Positions 53,746-62,700 of a DNA stretch of 64,000 nt are shown piece after piece. The notes beneath the pieces were generated by a model. That model searched no databases. It was given only the letters and a program-made list of their open reading frames with translations, and was not told the DNA's origin. The position numbers and the translations under genes are program-made. Position 1 is the first letter of the stretch; each line of letters begins with the position of its first letter. Source of the stretch: Clostridia bacterium (GTDB taxonomy: Bacteria; Bacillota; Clostridia; Oscillospirales; Acutalibacteraceae); NCBI GenBank assembly GCA_017428085.1, contig JAFRRP010000019.1, forward strand, positions 100,184 through 164,183, given 5' to 3'.

Positions 53746-54667
53746 ATAAAAAATAGAGTTATGCCCATCGGGTATACCATCGCATGGGTCGTCGTGGCCG
53801 CGGCATATCTTGTCTGGATGCTGTGCATGAAGAATACCATTCTCGGGACCTACGAGACCGAGGCGGCAAGGACGGTGGACGGGATCTTGTATCCCGATAT
53901 CACCGGTATGACCGGCAGACATTGGCTTTATCCCGTTTGGGTCGCGATCTCCACGCTGTCGCTGCTGCTTTTCCCACTGTATACGAAGCTGCTTCTCTTT
54001 TCCGAAAAAAAACGGAAAAGCGCTGAAAACCGTGTATCTAATTCTGCTCGTGTTTGATTTTGTCTTCGTGACCTGGTATGCCGTAATGGGGGACCGCTAT
54101 GATTTTACGCAAAAACTGAAGTACGTCACTTCAAGCATGATCGGGCTTAATTTTCCGTGGCATTTCCGGATGTGGGGAGTCTATTCTTCGGCGGCGGTGT
54201 TTTTGAATACGCTGTATGCCTACCGCAGGACCGGTTTTCGTTCTCTGCCGTGTTATGTCCTTGCCTCGATCGGCGCCACCGGCATTTATCTCACGATCAA
54301 TCTTCCGTCTGTTGGCGAAAACGCGGATTTTTCCAATCCGCGCTGTCTGTTCCATTGGATCGGCGCGCTGTTCTTTACTTTTCTTGGGTCTGCGCCGTCG
54401 GGCGTGCTCTTCCATCATCAGATGTGCCGTGGCCTGAAATATTATCGGGGTGCGTTCCTGCTGTTCATCAGCACTGTAATCGTGATGACGGCGCTTCTGA
54501 TTATCGTCGGCAAAAGCGCCCTGATTGAAAATCTGCCGTTCTGGGTCATGTACGGATTGCTGTTTACGGTCAACTTTACAGACCTCATGAGCAATGACCG
54601 CTACCGGAAAAACTACCGTCCCAAAGGGCAGGACGCGACGAAAGCGGTTGAAAGCTTGCGTTCGTAA
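53746..54667 (+). pseudogene. Multi-pass membrane protein gene with frameshift in an A8 run
   Basis: First part (53746/53761 to ~54012): IGYTIAWVVVAAAYLVW, TLSLLLFPLYTKLLLFSEK. It then runs into a stop, while the +1 frame continues as ALKTVYLILLVFDFVFVTW to RYRKNYRPKGQDATK at 54667. The switch point is eight A at 54005-54012; seven would restore one ~305-residue protein with about seven helices. After AAAGGAG the codon at proper spacing is ATA (ATA AAA AAT AGA GTT ATG); the ATG at 53761 is 23 nt away. Family not recognised. Could be an assembly error or true decay. Confidence 0.75.
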
Positions 54668-54758
54668 TATTCTCCGGCACGGCAGGACCGTGTTCCGATC
54701 TGTCGGCGGTCTTTTATTACGGCGCATCGACATATCAATCATACGAACAAGAGATCCG

Positions 54759-55451
54759 ATGAATATACTATTGATAGGCAACAGTCACACATACGTGAAC
54801 GATATGCCGGCGCTTGTCCGGGAAATGGCGGAGAGTGCTTCCGGAGAAGAATGCCATGCGTTTATGCTGGCCTATTCGGGGCGGTCTTTGAAATGGCATA
54901 TCGAGGAGGAATACTTTTCGGAACGCTTCAATATCCTCTACGGCGGTTACGACTACTGCGTGATCCAGGAGCAGGCGCATCCGCTGCCGCCGGAAGAGGA
55001 CACCGTCGCCTATGCGGGCAGGATCATCGACCTGTGCAAAAAAGCCGGTACGGTCCCGATTATTTTTGAAACGTGGGCAGAAAAAGCGAAACCGGAGAAC
55101 CAGACGGAAATGAACCGCAGATACCGGACACTTGCCGCAAAGACCGGCGCACGACTGGCGCCTGTCGGCGAGGTGTGGAGCGCCGTATCGGCGGACTTAA
55201 AAGATGCGTCGAACGCGGATCTGTATTTCCGCGACGGCGAGCACGCGTCTCCCGTCGGCGATTATCTGATCGCAATGGTGCTTACGAAAACGATCACCGG
55301 CCGACTGCCGGAACGAAACTTTCTGAAAGCGTTTGATTTTTCTGTCCCGGAGCGCTTCCAGCCGGTGAAGGAAAGCGCGTCTGACGAAACGGTTTCCATC
55401 CCTCCGGAAATCGCCGAGACGATCCGACGGCGCATTGAAACACAAATATAA
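54759..55451 (+). CDS. SGNH/GDSL hydrolase family protein
   Basis: 230 residues from the ATG at 54759. Block I MNILLIGNSHTYVNDMP contains the nucleophile Ser (GNSH), the central VIQEQAHPLPPEEDT holds a conserved Gln/Glu region, and the C-terminal YFRDGEHASPVGDYL carries the Asp-x-x-His pair. No signal peptide. The ribosome site is weak (AGAGATC). Substrate unknown; esterase or deacetylase likely. Followed by a strong terminator and a tRNA-Ser fragment. Confidence 0.82.
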   Translation: MNILLIGNSHTYVNDMPALVREMAESASGEECHAFMLAYSGRSLKWHIEEEYFSERFNILYGGYDYCVIQEQAHPLPPEEDTVAYAGRIIDLCKKAGTVPIIFETWAEKAKPENQTEMNRRYRTLAAKTGARLAPVGEVWSAVSADLKDASNADLYFRDGEHASPVGDYLIAMVLTKTITGRLPERNFLKAFDFSVPERFQPVKESASDETVSIPPEIAETIRRRIETQI

Positions 55452-55453
55452 AA

Positions 55454-55488
55454 GAAACAGGATCGCAAAAAACTTGCGATCCTGTTTC
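55454..55488 (+). terminator. Perfect 15-bp hairpin terminator
   Basis: GAAACAGGATCGCAA and its exact complement TTGCGATCCTGTTTC, loop AAAAC, followed by TTTTGG. It ends 4 nt before the CCA end of the tRNA fragment and could terminate either strand. Confidence 0.8.
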
Positions 55489-55491
55489 TTT

Positions 55492-55548
55492 TGGCGGAGA
55501 GTCAGGGATTCGAACCCTGGGTGCTTTGTGAGCACACAGCATTTCGAG
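55492..55548 (-). other. 3' half of tRNA-Ser(CGA), probable attachment site
   Basis: Read on the minus strand: anticodon loop CTCGAAA (55542-55548), variable arm GTGC/GCAC, T-arm CAGGG-TTCGAAT-CCCTG, acceptor strand ACTCTCC, G73 and CCA. The 5' half is missing: the bases before the loop (TTACACA) do not pair with the 3' anticodon strand TGCTG, and no D-arm fits. A tRNA 3' half starting at the anticodon loop is the classic scar left beside an element integrated by a tyrosine recombinase. The element would lie at higher coordinates. Confidence 0.85.
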
Positions 55549-55579
55549 TGTGTAAAGTTTCTCCACTCTTTGTTCTGAA

Positions 55580-55621
55580 ATCGTTCCTTTTCGTCTCGGA
55601 TCGTTCCAGTTGAATCGTTTG
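55580..55621 (+). repeat. Direct repeats ATCGTTCC near the tRNA scar
   Basis: ATCGTTCC occurs at 55580-55587 and 55600-55607, with a partial copy ATCGTTTG at 55614-55621. The stretch 55549-55807 has no gene; it holds these and the ATGCAAGAAA repeats. Confidence 0.5.
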
Positions 55622-55695
55622 TACCATAACGGTTTTGCGGGATGATATGGGAAAAAGAGGAACAAAAAGAAATCGGTTCAAGCAATACCGGAAAG

Positions 55696-55745
55696 ATGCA
55701 AGAAATCACTCTTTTCTTGCATAAATGCAAGAAAAATGCAAGAAA
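55696..55745 (+). repeat. Four copies of ATGCAAGAAA (one inverted)
   Basis: Copies at 55696-55705, 55713-55722 (inverted), 55725-55734 and 55736-55745, all exact. They lie between the tRNA scar and the excisionase-like gene, where recombinase arm-type or excisionase binding sites are expected. Confidence 0.8.
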
Positions 55746-55807
55746 AAAACGGCGTCAATATGCTCCGGATTATGACAAGGAAAAATAGAATTTGGAGTGT
55801 AACCGAA

Positions 55808-56383
55808 ATGAAAAAAGAACTTTACAACTTGGACCAATACGAGGATATCCTGACCAAAGAACAAATGCGCATCGTTTGCCATATTTCAAAGCGAAAAGCA
55901 ATGTATCTGTTGCAGTCCGGGCTGATTCCCTGTATCAATACCGGAAAAAAGACACATACATATCTTATCAAAAAAACCGATATAGAAAACTATCTTCGGG
56001 ATCGGGAGGTCAATCCGTGGAGGTATGCGGTAAGTTATCCGAAACAGGCATCCGCAACCGACCGCAGCAGAATTAAAAATACTTTATACATTGTAGATGT
56101 CATTCAGCATCAAAATATGTGGACCTATTACAACAATCAGCTCATTCCTTACCCGGAGCTGATGAATGTGACACAGGTCAAATCGTTTACCGGATACGGG
56201 GAAAACACGATACGAAATTGGATCAATAAAGGAATCCTGAGATATTTGGATTGTATCGCCGGTTGGCGTATTCCGAAAACATGGCTTCTTCAATTTCTTT
56301 GTTCCGAGTATTATAACAAGATCTCCAGAAAAACTCCGCGGCACTTATCCTATATCGCCGAGATGCTTCGGCTCTACGCTTAA
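55808..56383 (+). CDS. Double HTH protein, excisionase-like
   Basis: 191 residues from the ATG at 55808 (TTGGAGTG upstream). Two MerR/excisionase-like winged HTH units: residues ~17-65 (LTKEQMRIVCHISKRKAMYL ... KTHTYLIKKTDIENYLRDRE) and ~125-170 (NVTQVKSFTGYGENTIRNW ... GWRIPKTWLLQFL). AT-rich codons differ from the chromosome to the left. Its position 260 bp from the tRNA scar suits a recombination directionality or control protein of an integrated element. An integrase gene is not in the window. Confidence 0.75.
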   Translation: MKKELYNLDQYEDILTKEQMRIVCHISKRKAMYLLQSGLIPCINTGKKTHTYLIKKTDIENYLRDREVNPWRYAVSYPKQASATDRSRIKNTLYIVDVIQHQNMWTYYNNQLIPYPELMNVTQVKSFTGYGENTIRNWINKGILRYLDCIAGWRIPKTWLLQFLCSEYYNKISRKTPRHLSYIAEMLRLYA

Positions 56384-56399
56384 ATAGGAGGTGATCGTA

Positions 56400-56705
56400 A
56401 TGATAAATAGTTTTATTGAAAATCTGTTTTTCGGCAATGTTAATCCGCAATCTCGGGCGGTAAAAACCGGCAGTCACGCGGATAAGCTGAGAACCTATAT
56501 CACAGATCACTTGCCGGAAATAGAAACCGCTTTGCCCGATGATCAGCGCGGCTTGCTTGAAAAAATTTTTGACGCACAAAGTGAGCTGGATACGATCACG
56601 GAGCTGGACAGTTTCATCGTCGGTTTCCGCTTCGGCGCGGCGTTTACATACGACACTTTCGTGAATACGGATACCCCGTACCGCGATCTGAACGAAAAAC
56701 TGTAA
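56400..56705 (+). CDS. DUF6809-like small protein
   Basis: 101 residues with an excellent ribosome site (AGGAGGTGATC). The pattern NLFFGNVNPQSRAV near the start, then LLEKIFDAQSELDTITELDSFIVGFRFGA resembles DUF6809 proteins common in Clostridia mobile elements (from memory, not searched). Helical; function unknown. It lies 17 nt after the HTH gene, probably the same transcript. Confidence 0.75.
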   Translation: MINSFIENLFFGNVNPQSRAVKTGSHADKLRTYITDHLPEIETALPDDQRGLLEKIFDAQSELDTITELDSFIVGFRFGAAFTYDTFVNTDTPYRDLNEKL

Positions 56706-56722
56706 TCCGCACATTCGACAGG

Positions 56723-56766
56723 CCTCCGTTTCTTTGTTATGATGTAGATACCAAAAGAAACGGAGG
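56723..56766 (+). repeat. 13-bp perfect inverted repeat covering a ribosome binding site
   Basis: CCTCCGTTTCTTT (56723-56735) and AAAGAAACGGAGG (56754-56766) with an 18-nt loop. The right arm contains the CGGAGG ribosome site of the 34-residue ORF, so folding of the mRNA would hide it. Confidence 0.75.
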
Positions 56767-56774
56767 TCAATTCT

Positions 56775-56879
56775 ATGCGAGAGAAAAAAGTCAAAATGAA
56801 GTTTTCGGACTTTGAGTGCAACCTACTTATCAATGGTATCAACGAATGGCGGAATATACATCTTCAAAAAAAGGGCTGA
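56775..56879 (+). CDS. 34-residue ORF, possibly truncated mobile-element protein
   Basis: MREKKVKMKFSDFECNLLIN followed by GINEWRNIHLQKKG. The ATG lies 8 nt after CGGAGG. The FSDFECNLLINGINEWRN part resembles the start of longer (~80-residue) small proteins found in Clostridia conjugative elements; here it stops early. May be a truncated copy or a real microprotein. Confidence 0.5.
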   Translation: MREKKVKMKFSDFECNLLINGINEWRNIHLQKKG

Positions 56880-57031
56880 GGTAAATGTTGAAGTGCCCGC
56901 AGTCGTATTCCTTATATTTCACATTCTTTGCTTTTTCGCAAGCTGAATTGTTTTATATGATATGACGTCCAGACCTGAATAAGAAGCGAAACGAAATCTG
57001 AATGAAAAATGAAGTATTCAGGAAATACAAA

Positions 57032-57055
57032 GCGTCTCTCGGCTATGAGGGACGC
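57032..57055 (-). terminator. Terminator of the 57099-59606 surface protein gene
   Basis: Minus-strand GCGTCCCTC/GAGAGACGC hairpin (one mismatch) followed by TTTGTATTT. The gap 56880-57098 shows nothing else. Confidence 0.65.
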
Positions 57056-57098
57056 CTTGTATATATCAGATCAACGTGAACATATCAGTTGAATCTGC

Positions 57099-59606
57099 TC
57101 ACGCCCACCAGCAGAAAAGCTGCCGGATGATGTAAAACAGATCATGGATGAACTCTGTCCACCAGCCGATGAAGGTGCGCTTGTCGTGTGTTTCGCCGCA
57201 CCAGCGACAGATTTTATCAGTGTCCGCGGGCTCGGTGGGCTCGGCGGGTTCACCCGTGGCGGGGATGACTTCCGTGCGGGTCTCAACGATCTCGCCGCAG
57301 CCGCCCGCGCAGTAAACGCAGATCTGTTTTACGCCGTCAGTTGTGGCGGTGGCGGGCGTCAGCACGGTTTCTTTGATTTCGGAAGTCTCGTCCGCATAGT
57401 GCGCGGCGGTGACGTTCAGCAGGAAATAGTGCTGGGTCCCGTTGAGCTGTTCCTGTACGACCTCGGCGCCTGCGATGCCGGGTTCTTCTTCCCAGTTGAA
57501 GCACCAGCCGAAATCGGCAGTCAGGCAGAGATACATTTCGTAAGCCGTACCGCCGACGGCAGCACCGGGTGCTTCGTCGGTCCAAAACGTATCATCCGCG
57601 TGAAACTTCTCCGGCTCGTCACAGATTACAACGGGCGCGTTTTCGGCAAGGTCCGTACCGCATTTCACTTCGCCCACGGTAAAGGCGGGCGTGATGCGGA
57701 CGTTCCACATCGCGTAATATACGGCATCTGTCTCCGGAACAGCCGCAAGCGACATCGCGGCGAGCGCGGCGACGTACGCCTGATGAGAATCGTAGCTCTC
57801 GGGCGGGAGCGGCGTAAAGCCGTGGATGTTATAGCCCTCCGCTCTCGCGGCCATGACCGCGTAATAATACGGGAGCGCTATGGAGCTGCCAACCTCGGCC
57901 TCAGTCACGTAGTTCTCACACTTGCCGCCCATATCGAATGTGAGTGTCACGGTCTTCTGTTTTGTGTCGGTATAGGGCTCGCCGTCAAGCTCCGCTGTCG
58001 CGGTGTAGATATAAGTTTCGGCGTCGTAGGTCACGTCCGCTTCAACGGACGTCTGGGCCTCGCACACGCTGCAGGTGAACGTGGCGGTGGCGGTATAGTC
58101 CGCCGTCCAGGTCCATACAGTGCTCCAGTCGTGGTCGCCGGTGGCGGGATCAATGACCGAGTCCATCACGTTCCCTTCAAGGTCGATCGGCTCCCCGCAG
58201 CGTCTGCAGGTGAAGTGCGGTAGCACGCCGTCGTTGCCGCAGTCCGCGAATGTCGCAGCCGTCCAGTCCTCTTCACAGTAGACATGCCCGCCGGGGATCA
58301 CGGTATCGGCAAGGGCGATCTCAATGTACGCGTCGTTCTCGATCACGTAGTACCTGCCGTTGCTGCATTCGTAATAGGCGATATTGCCGTCTTCATCGCA
58401 GGTGGGCTCCTTTTCGGGCACGGGCGTATAGGTGAATACCCCGACCAGCGTTTTGCCCGCCAGCGTCGCGACCTGTTCCGCGGTGAGCGTTCCGGAATAT
58501 TCGTTTTCGCCGTCGGTCAGCGTCCGGCCTTCCTGTACGGTGACCGTTGCGCCGGACAGAACGCTGTCGAGCGTATAGCTGCTGCCCGGATCATCGGCGC
58601 CGAGCGTGAGCGCGCTGCCCGCGTTGACGCCCGCGACGTTGCCGGACGCGGTCACGTTGCCGCCGGTGAGCACGACACCCGCCTGACCGTACAAACCGAA
58701 GGTGCCGCCCTGGGCCGTAACGGCGCCGCCGGTGATCTCGATCAGGCCGGAGCTGTAGATGCCGAAGTTCCCCGAGGCAGTCGCAGTGACGCTGCCGCCG
58801 GAGATGGTGACGTCGCTTCCCATAATGGCCATATTGCTGGTCGAAACGTTTACGGTGCTGTTGCTGATGGTCACGCTGCCGCCGTTGGCCTGCAGGCCGT
58901 TCTGGCCGCCGCTTCCTTCCACCGTGGCGTTTGTGATGACGATGCTTGCCGCCCGCACCGGCGCTTCCGTGCTTCCGCAGACGGACGTGTACGATCCGCC
59001 GTCGAGCGTGAAATCGCCCGTGATGCTTCCGGTTTTGCCGGTCACGGTGCAATTATGAAACGTGATATCCTTTCCGTAGAGACTGCCGGTCAGCGTGCTG
59101 TTCCGGGCCGTAAAGTCGCCGGTGTTCGGCGAACCGCCGATCCTCTGAGAAGAAATGATGGTTCCGCCGTAAACGTTCATCGCACCGTTATAGCAGATCA
59201 TTCCGCCGGAAAGATGAAGCTCTGCCGAATTGTTTGCCTGCGTATAGACGTTCATCGCGCCGCCTGCGTAATTGACGTTGCCGATACTGACCAGATCCGT
59301 ATTCGTGACCGTCCAGTCGGCGTCGTCGGCAAGGATCAGATTGGTGACGGCGTCTTCAAAATACAGCGCGTCGCTGCCGCTGTACGTGCCTTCGATCACG
59401 TACCAGCCCGTTTCAGCCGATGCATAGTGGGTACCGGGCACAGCCACAGTCGCCTCCACGGTCTGCGTTTCGCCGTTTTCGTCAATGTAGGTCACGCTTT
59501 CCGTCGTGACGGGACTCACGTCTTCCGCCAGCACCGCAGCGTTGAACAGGGTGAAAAGCATGATCAGCGAAAGAAAAACGCCGATCGGTTTTTGTATTTT
59601 TTTCAT
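57099..59606 (-). CDS. Secreted beta-helix surface protein with CxWCxxxH C-terminal tail
   Basis: 835 residues. Signal peptide at 1-~28 (KKIQKPIGVFLSLIMLFTLF). Residues ~80-370 are short beta-helix repeats rich in GG and S/T (VTISGGSVTATASG, IEITGGAVTAQGG), as in carbohydrate-binding right-handed helices. Residues ~400-780 hold modules with paired Cys (HFTCRRCGEPIDL, ATFTCSVCEAQT). After a Pro/Glu linker the protein ends CRWCGETHDK, a hydrophobic aromatic segment (GWWTEFIHDLFYIIRQLF) and CWWA. No LPxTG motif. The tail is shared with the next protein. Probably cell-surface, binding host or plant glycans (inference). Confidence 0.85.
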   Translation of the reverse strand: MKKIQKPIGVFLSLIMLFTLFNAAVLAEDVSPVTTESVTYIDENGETQTVEATVAVPGTHYASAETGWYVIEGTYSGSDALYFEDAVTNLILADDADWTVTNTDLVSIGNVNYAGGAMNVYTQANNSAELHLSGGMICYNGAMNVYGGTIISSQRIGGSPNTGDFTARNSTLTGSLYGKDITFHNCTVTGKTGSITGDFTLDGGSYTSVCGSTEAPVRAASIVITNATVEGSGGQNGLQANGGSVTISNSTVNVSTSNMAIMGSDVTISGGSVTATASGNFGIYSSGLIEITGGAVTAQGGTFGLYGQAGVVLTGGNVTASGNVAGVNAGSALTLGADDPGSSYTLDSVLSGATVTVQEGRTLTDGENEYSGTLTAEQVATLAGKTLVGVFTYTPVPEKEPTCDEDGNIAYYECSNGRYYVIENDAYIEIALADTVIPGGHVYCEEDWTAATFADCGNDGVLPHFTCRRCGEPIDLEGNVMDSVIDPATGDHDWSTVWTWTADYTATATFTCSVCEAQTSVEADVTYDAETYIYTATAELDGEPYTDTKQKTVTLTFDMGGKCENYVTEAEVGSSIALPYYYAVMAARAEGYNIHGFTPLPPESYDSHQAYVAALAAMSLAAVPETDAVYYAMWNVRITPAFTVGEVKCGTDLAENAPVVICDEPEKFHADDTFWTDEAPGAAVGGTAYEMYLCLTADFGWCFNWEEEPGIAGAEVVQEQLNGTQHYFLLNVTAAHYADETSEIKETVLTPATATTDGVKQICVYCAGGCGEIVETRTEVIPATGEPAEPTEPADTDKICRWCGETHDKRTFIGWWTEFIHDLFYIIRQLFCWWA

Positions 59607-59641
59607 CAGAAAACCTCCCGATTGAAGAGTTGCATATGGTT

Positions 59642-59670
59642 ATTATAATGCAGACGTTAGCTTATTTCAA
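59642..59670 (-). promoter_or_regulatory. Sigma-A promoter of the 57099-59606 gene
   Basis: Minus-strand TTGAAA (59665-59670), 17-bp spacer, TATAAT (59642-59647); ribosome site GGGAGG at 59614-59619. Confidence 0.85.
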
Positions 59671-59770
59671 TTACCTGAACAAAAAATAGACGGAATGAAG
59701 GTTGAGTGGCAGATCAGGTAAACAGATTGAAAAAACAAAGTTTCAGTATTTTTGGCTTGAATTCGATTTT

Positions 59771-62700
59771 TTATCCTCTGCCGAACAGATGTGCAAAAAA
59801 GTAAAGGATGGCGTGGAAGAAACCGACGATGCTGCCCCAGAAGCCTGTATGGACCTGATCGCACCACTTGCAGCGTTTTTCGCCGGAGGGCTGATCGGGG
59901 TCCGTATGGGGATCCGGTTCGTCCGGCGTACCGGTGGCAGGCAGGATCTCTTCTTTGGTATCGGTATAGGTTTGCCCGTTGAACTCTGCGGTGGCCGTAT
60001 ATACACGCTTGCCCTCCGCGGTTGCGGTGGGTTCGGCGGTCACGCGGTTCGTTACGGTCACGTCCGGCGTCTGCGTATCGTCTCCGCTGACGCAGGTAAG
60101 CGTTACAGCCGCTTTGTAATCGTCCGTCCAGTTCCATACGGGCGTGCCGTAGGTGTGGCCCGTCGCGTTTACCGGACGCGTTTCCTTGTGGCTTTCATCG
60201 TTGGCGCACACGCGCTGCTCCAGACCGGCTTCGGTGCAGGTTGCAGGCTGCACGGTCGTCCATTCGCCGTAGGAGTGTCCCCTGGCGCTGATATCCGCAA
60301 CGGTAATGCTCTGCGCCTCAAAGGCTTCGTTCTCAAAAGAGGCTGATGTATAGGTCGTTTCGCCCTTTTCCGTGCAGGTCGGTTCCTTTGTGACCTCGGA
60401 TGAGACTTCAACGATTTCATAATCCACGTGATCCTCGTCGTTTTTGCAGACGCGCAAGGCAGTGAGCTCGCTGTAGTTCTCAGACCACTCATAAACCGGT
60501 GCATTCCAGTCGTGCTGCAGAGCAGGGATCATGATATCTTCTTCCGTGAGTTCGTTGCGGCCGTCTTCATCCGAGAAGTATTTCCCGCATTTCGTGCACT
60601 TGTAGTGGTCGATCTCGCCATAATACTCACATTCCGGTTCATGGCCTGAAACAAAACGCAGTGTGTGCACATGCTCCTCAAATACGGCGCACAGATGGGT
60701 GTTTTTCGTCAGTCTGGTACTGAAGCCGGCCGTAGGGATGTAGATCGTGCCGATCGTGTCGCGGAACGCCCAGCCCACGAAATCATAGCCTTCGTCCTTC
60801 CGGGCGTTCGCTCCGAAGAAAAACCCTTGATCGGCCGTGAGCGCTCTGTACGTTCCGAAGTCCTCATCACCGTCAAAAGCGATCGTTCCGCCAACGCCGA
60901 AGGTCCGGGTCGTGCGGTCGTAGACCGACAGCTCGATTTTCGCCAGCCAGCGGGCTTTGAGGTATACGTCCTCACAGATCGGCGTGTCAAAGTCGTAGGG
61001 CTCAGCGAAGTCATTGTCAAAATAAGGGTACCAGCCGCCGAAGATAAGATCTGCTTTTTCGGGATCCTCCGGCGGTTCCACAGTACCGCCCTGCCCGTAG
61101 GACATGCGGGCGTCAAGGAGGTCCTCGCCGTCAAAGAAGAATACGCCGCATCCCTCCGCGCCGCAGTCGCAGGATCCATCATAGAAGAAGTGCTCCTCCT
61201 CTTCGCTGAAGAGACAGTTCGCACAATTGCGGATGTGCATCTCCTCGTTGTTGCGCTGGTAAGTCGCGTTTTGGTGATTGCACTCTTCGATCAAAGCGAG
61301 CATCGCAGAACTTCTGCAGGTGGAAACACGATCGCCGGCGGCGACAGGGCGCAGATCGGATCCGGTGACGCGCATGGTCGGCCCGAACGTCAGATCGCCG
61401 TTGGTGTCGCCGTTGCAGCCGTGGCCAATCAGAAGCGCTTTGTTTTCACCCGAGTTGTTTACCAGGCGGAGTTCGATCGTTCCTCCCGTGATTGTGACGC
61501 TGCCCTCGCATTCGCCGCCGTAACTTGGCCCCCAAGTCTCCGCGCCCGCGCCGATGGCCGCGCCGCCGTTGGTGCCGACCGCTCTTACTGCGCCGCCGGA
61601 AACCGTGATGCTGCCGGTCATATTGCCGCCGTAGCCGGCCCCGAGGCCCGCTGCGCCTGCGTTGGTCTCGGAGAAGGAGGCATAGGTCCCCGATCCGACC
61701 GCGTGCACGGTGCCGCCGCTGATGCTGATGACGCCGTCGAAATCACCGCCGCCGGACTGGACGCCGGTGATGTTGGAGAACGAGCCCGCGCCGATGCCCG
61801 CCGAGCCGCAGTCATTTTCGCTGTTTCCGTAGGCATAGATATCCTCGCCGCCGGAAATATAGACGTTGATCTTTGTATTGTTATAGAATCCGCCGCCGAT
61901 ACCTGCCGCCAGATATCCGCCGGTCGCATAGATCGATTCACAGCCCCGGATCTCGATCGTTCCGCTTGACGTGGCGGAGGACGCATCGTAGCCTTCGCCG
62001 ATGCCCGCGCCGTATTTTCCGCCTTTGGCATCGATCTTTCCGCCGCGGATGGTCACGCGGGACGGTCCGCATTCGCAGCCGCCTCCTATGCCGGCGCCCT
62101 CATCGCCGCCTTTGGCGTGGATATCGCCTCCGTAGATCTCGATTTGGGCGCCCGTGCTCTCGTCGCCTCCGCCAATCCCGGCACCGTATTCGCCGCCGAG
62201 GGCAGTTATATCGCCGCCGAAAATGCAGACCGCGCCGCAGGCACCCTCCGCGTCCTCACCGGTTCCGATGCCGGCGCCGCGGGAGCCGCCGGTCGCGTCG
62301 ATCGTTCCGCCGTAAATATTGATTGAGCCGTGGGCGCCGCCCTCATCGCCTCCGATGCCGGCGCTGCCGGAACTGCCGGTCACTATGAGCGTTCCGCTGT
62401 CATCCGACTGACCGTAAATGCTCAGCTTGGCGCCCTCCGGCACACGGATGCCCTTTTCGGCGGTCAGCGTCATGCCGTCGGTGAGGATCAGCCGGACGCT
62501 GCCGCTGACGGTGATGCGGTCTTCAAAGGTAACGTTGCCGTCCAGTACGTACCAGCCGCCGGTCATGGCGTCGTTCGTGATCGAAGACACGTTCGTATAT
62601 TCTCCGGTGTAATATCTGAGCTGCTCGGTGACAGACTTGTCCGCGCTGTTCCAGCTTCTCTCCATATAGGGAACGCCGAGGGGCGTCAGCTCCGCCGAGA

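Noticed and set aside
55696..55745. Repeat cluster as a CRISPR array
   Set aside because: Units are 10 bp, one is inverted and spacers are 2-7 bp, so it does not have array geometry.
58284..59648. 454-codon plus-strand frame opposite the first surface protein
   Set aside because: The minus-strand protein has a signal peptide, ribosome site and promoter; the plus frame is a shadow.
60665..61969. 434-codon plus-strand frame opposite the large surface protein
   Set aside because: Shadow of Gly-rich repeats; low-complexity and without a start signal.
61873..62322. Arg-rich frame in the Gly-repeat region
   Set aside because: Low-complexity product of repeats read out of frame.
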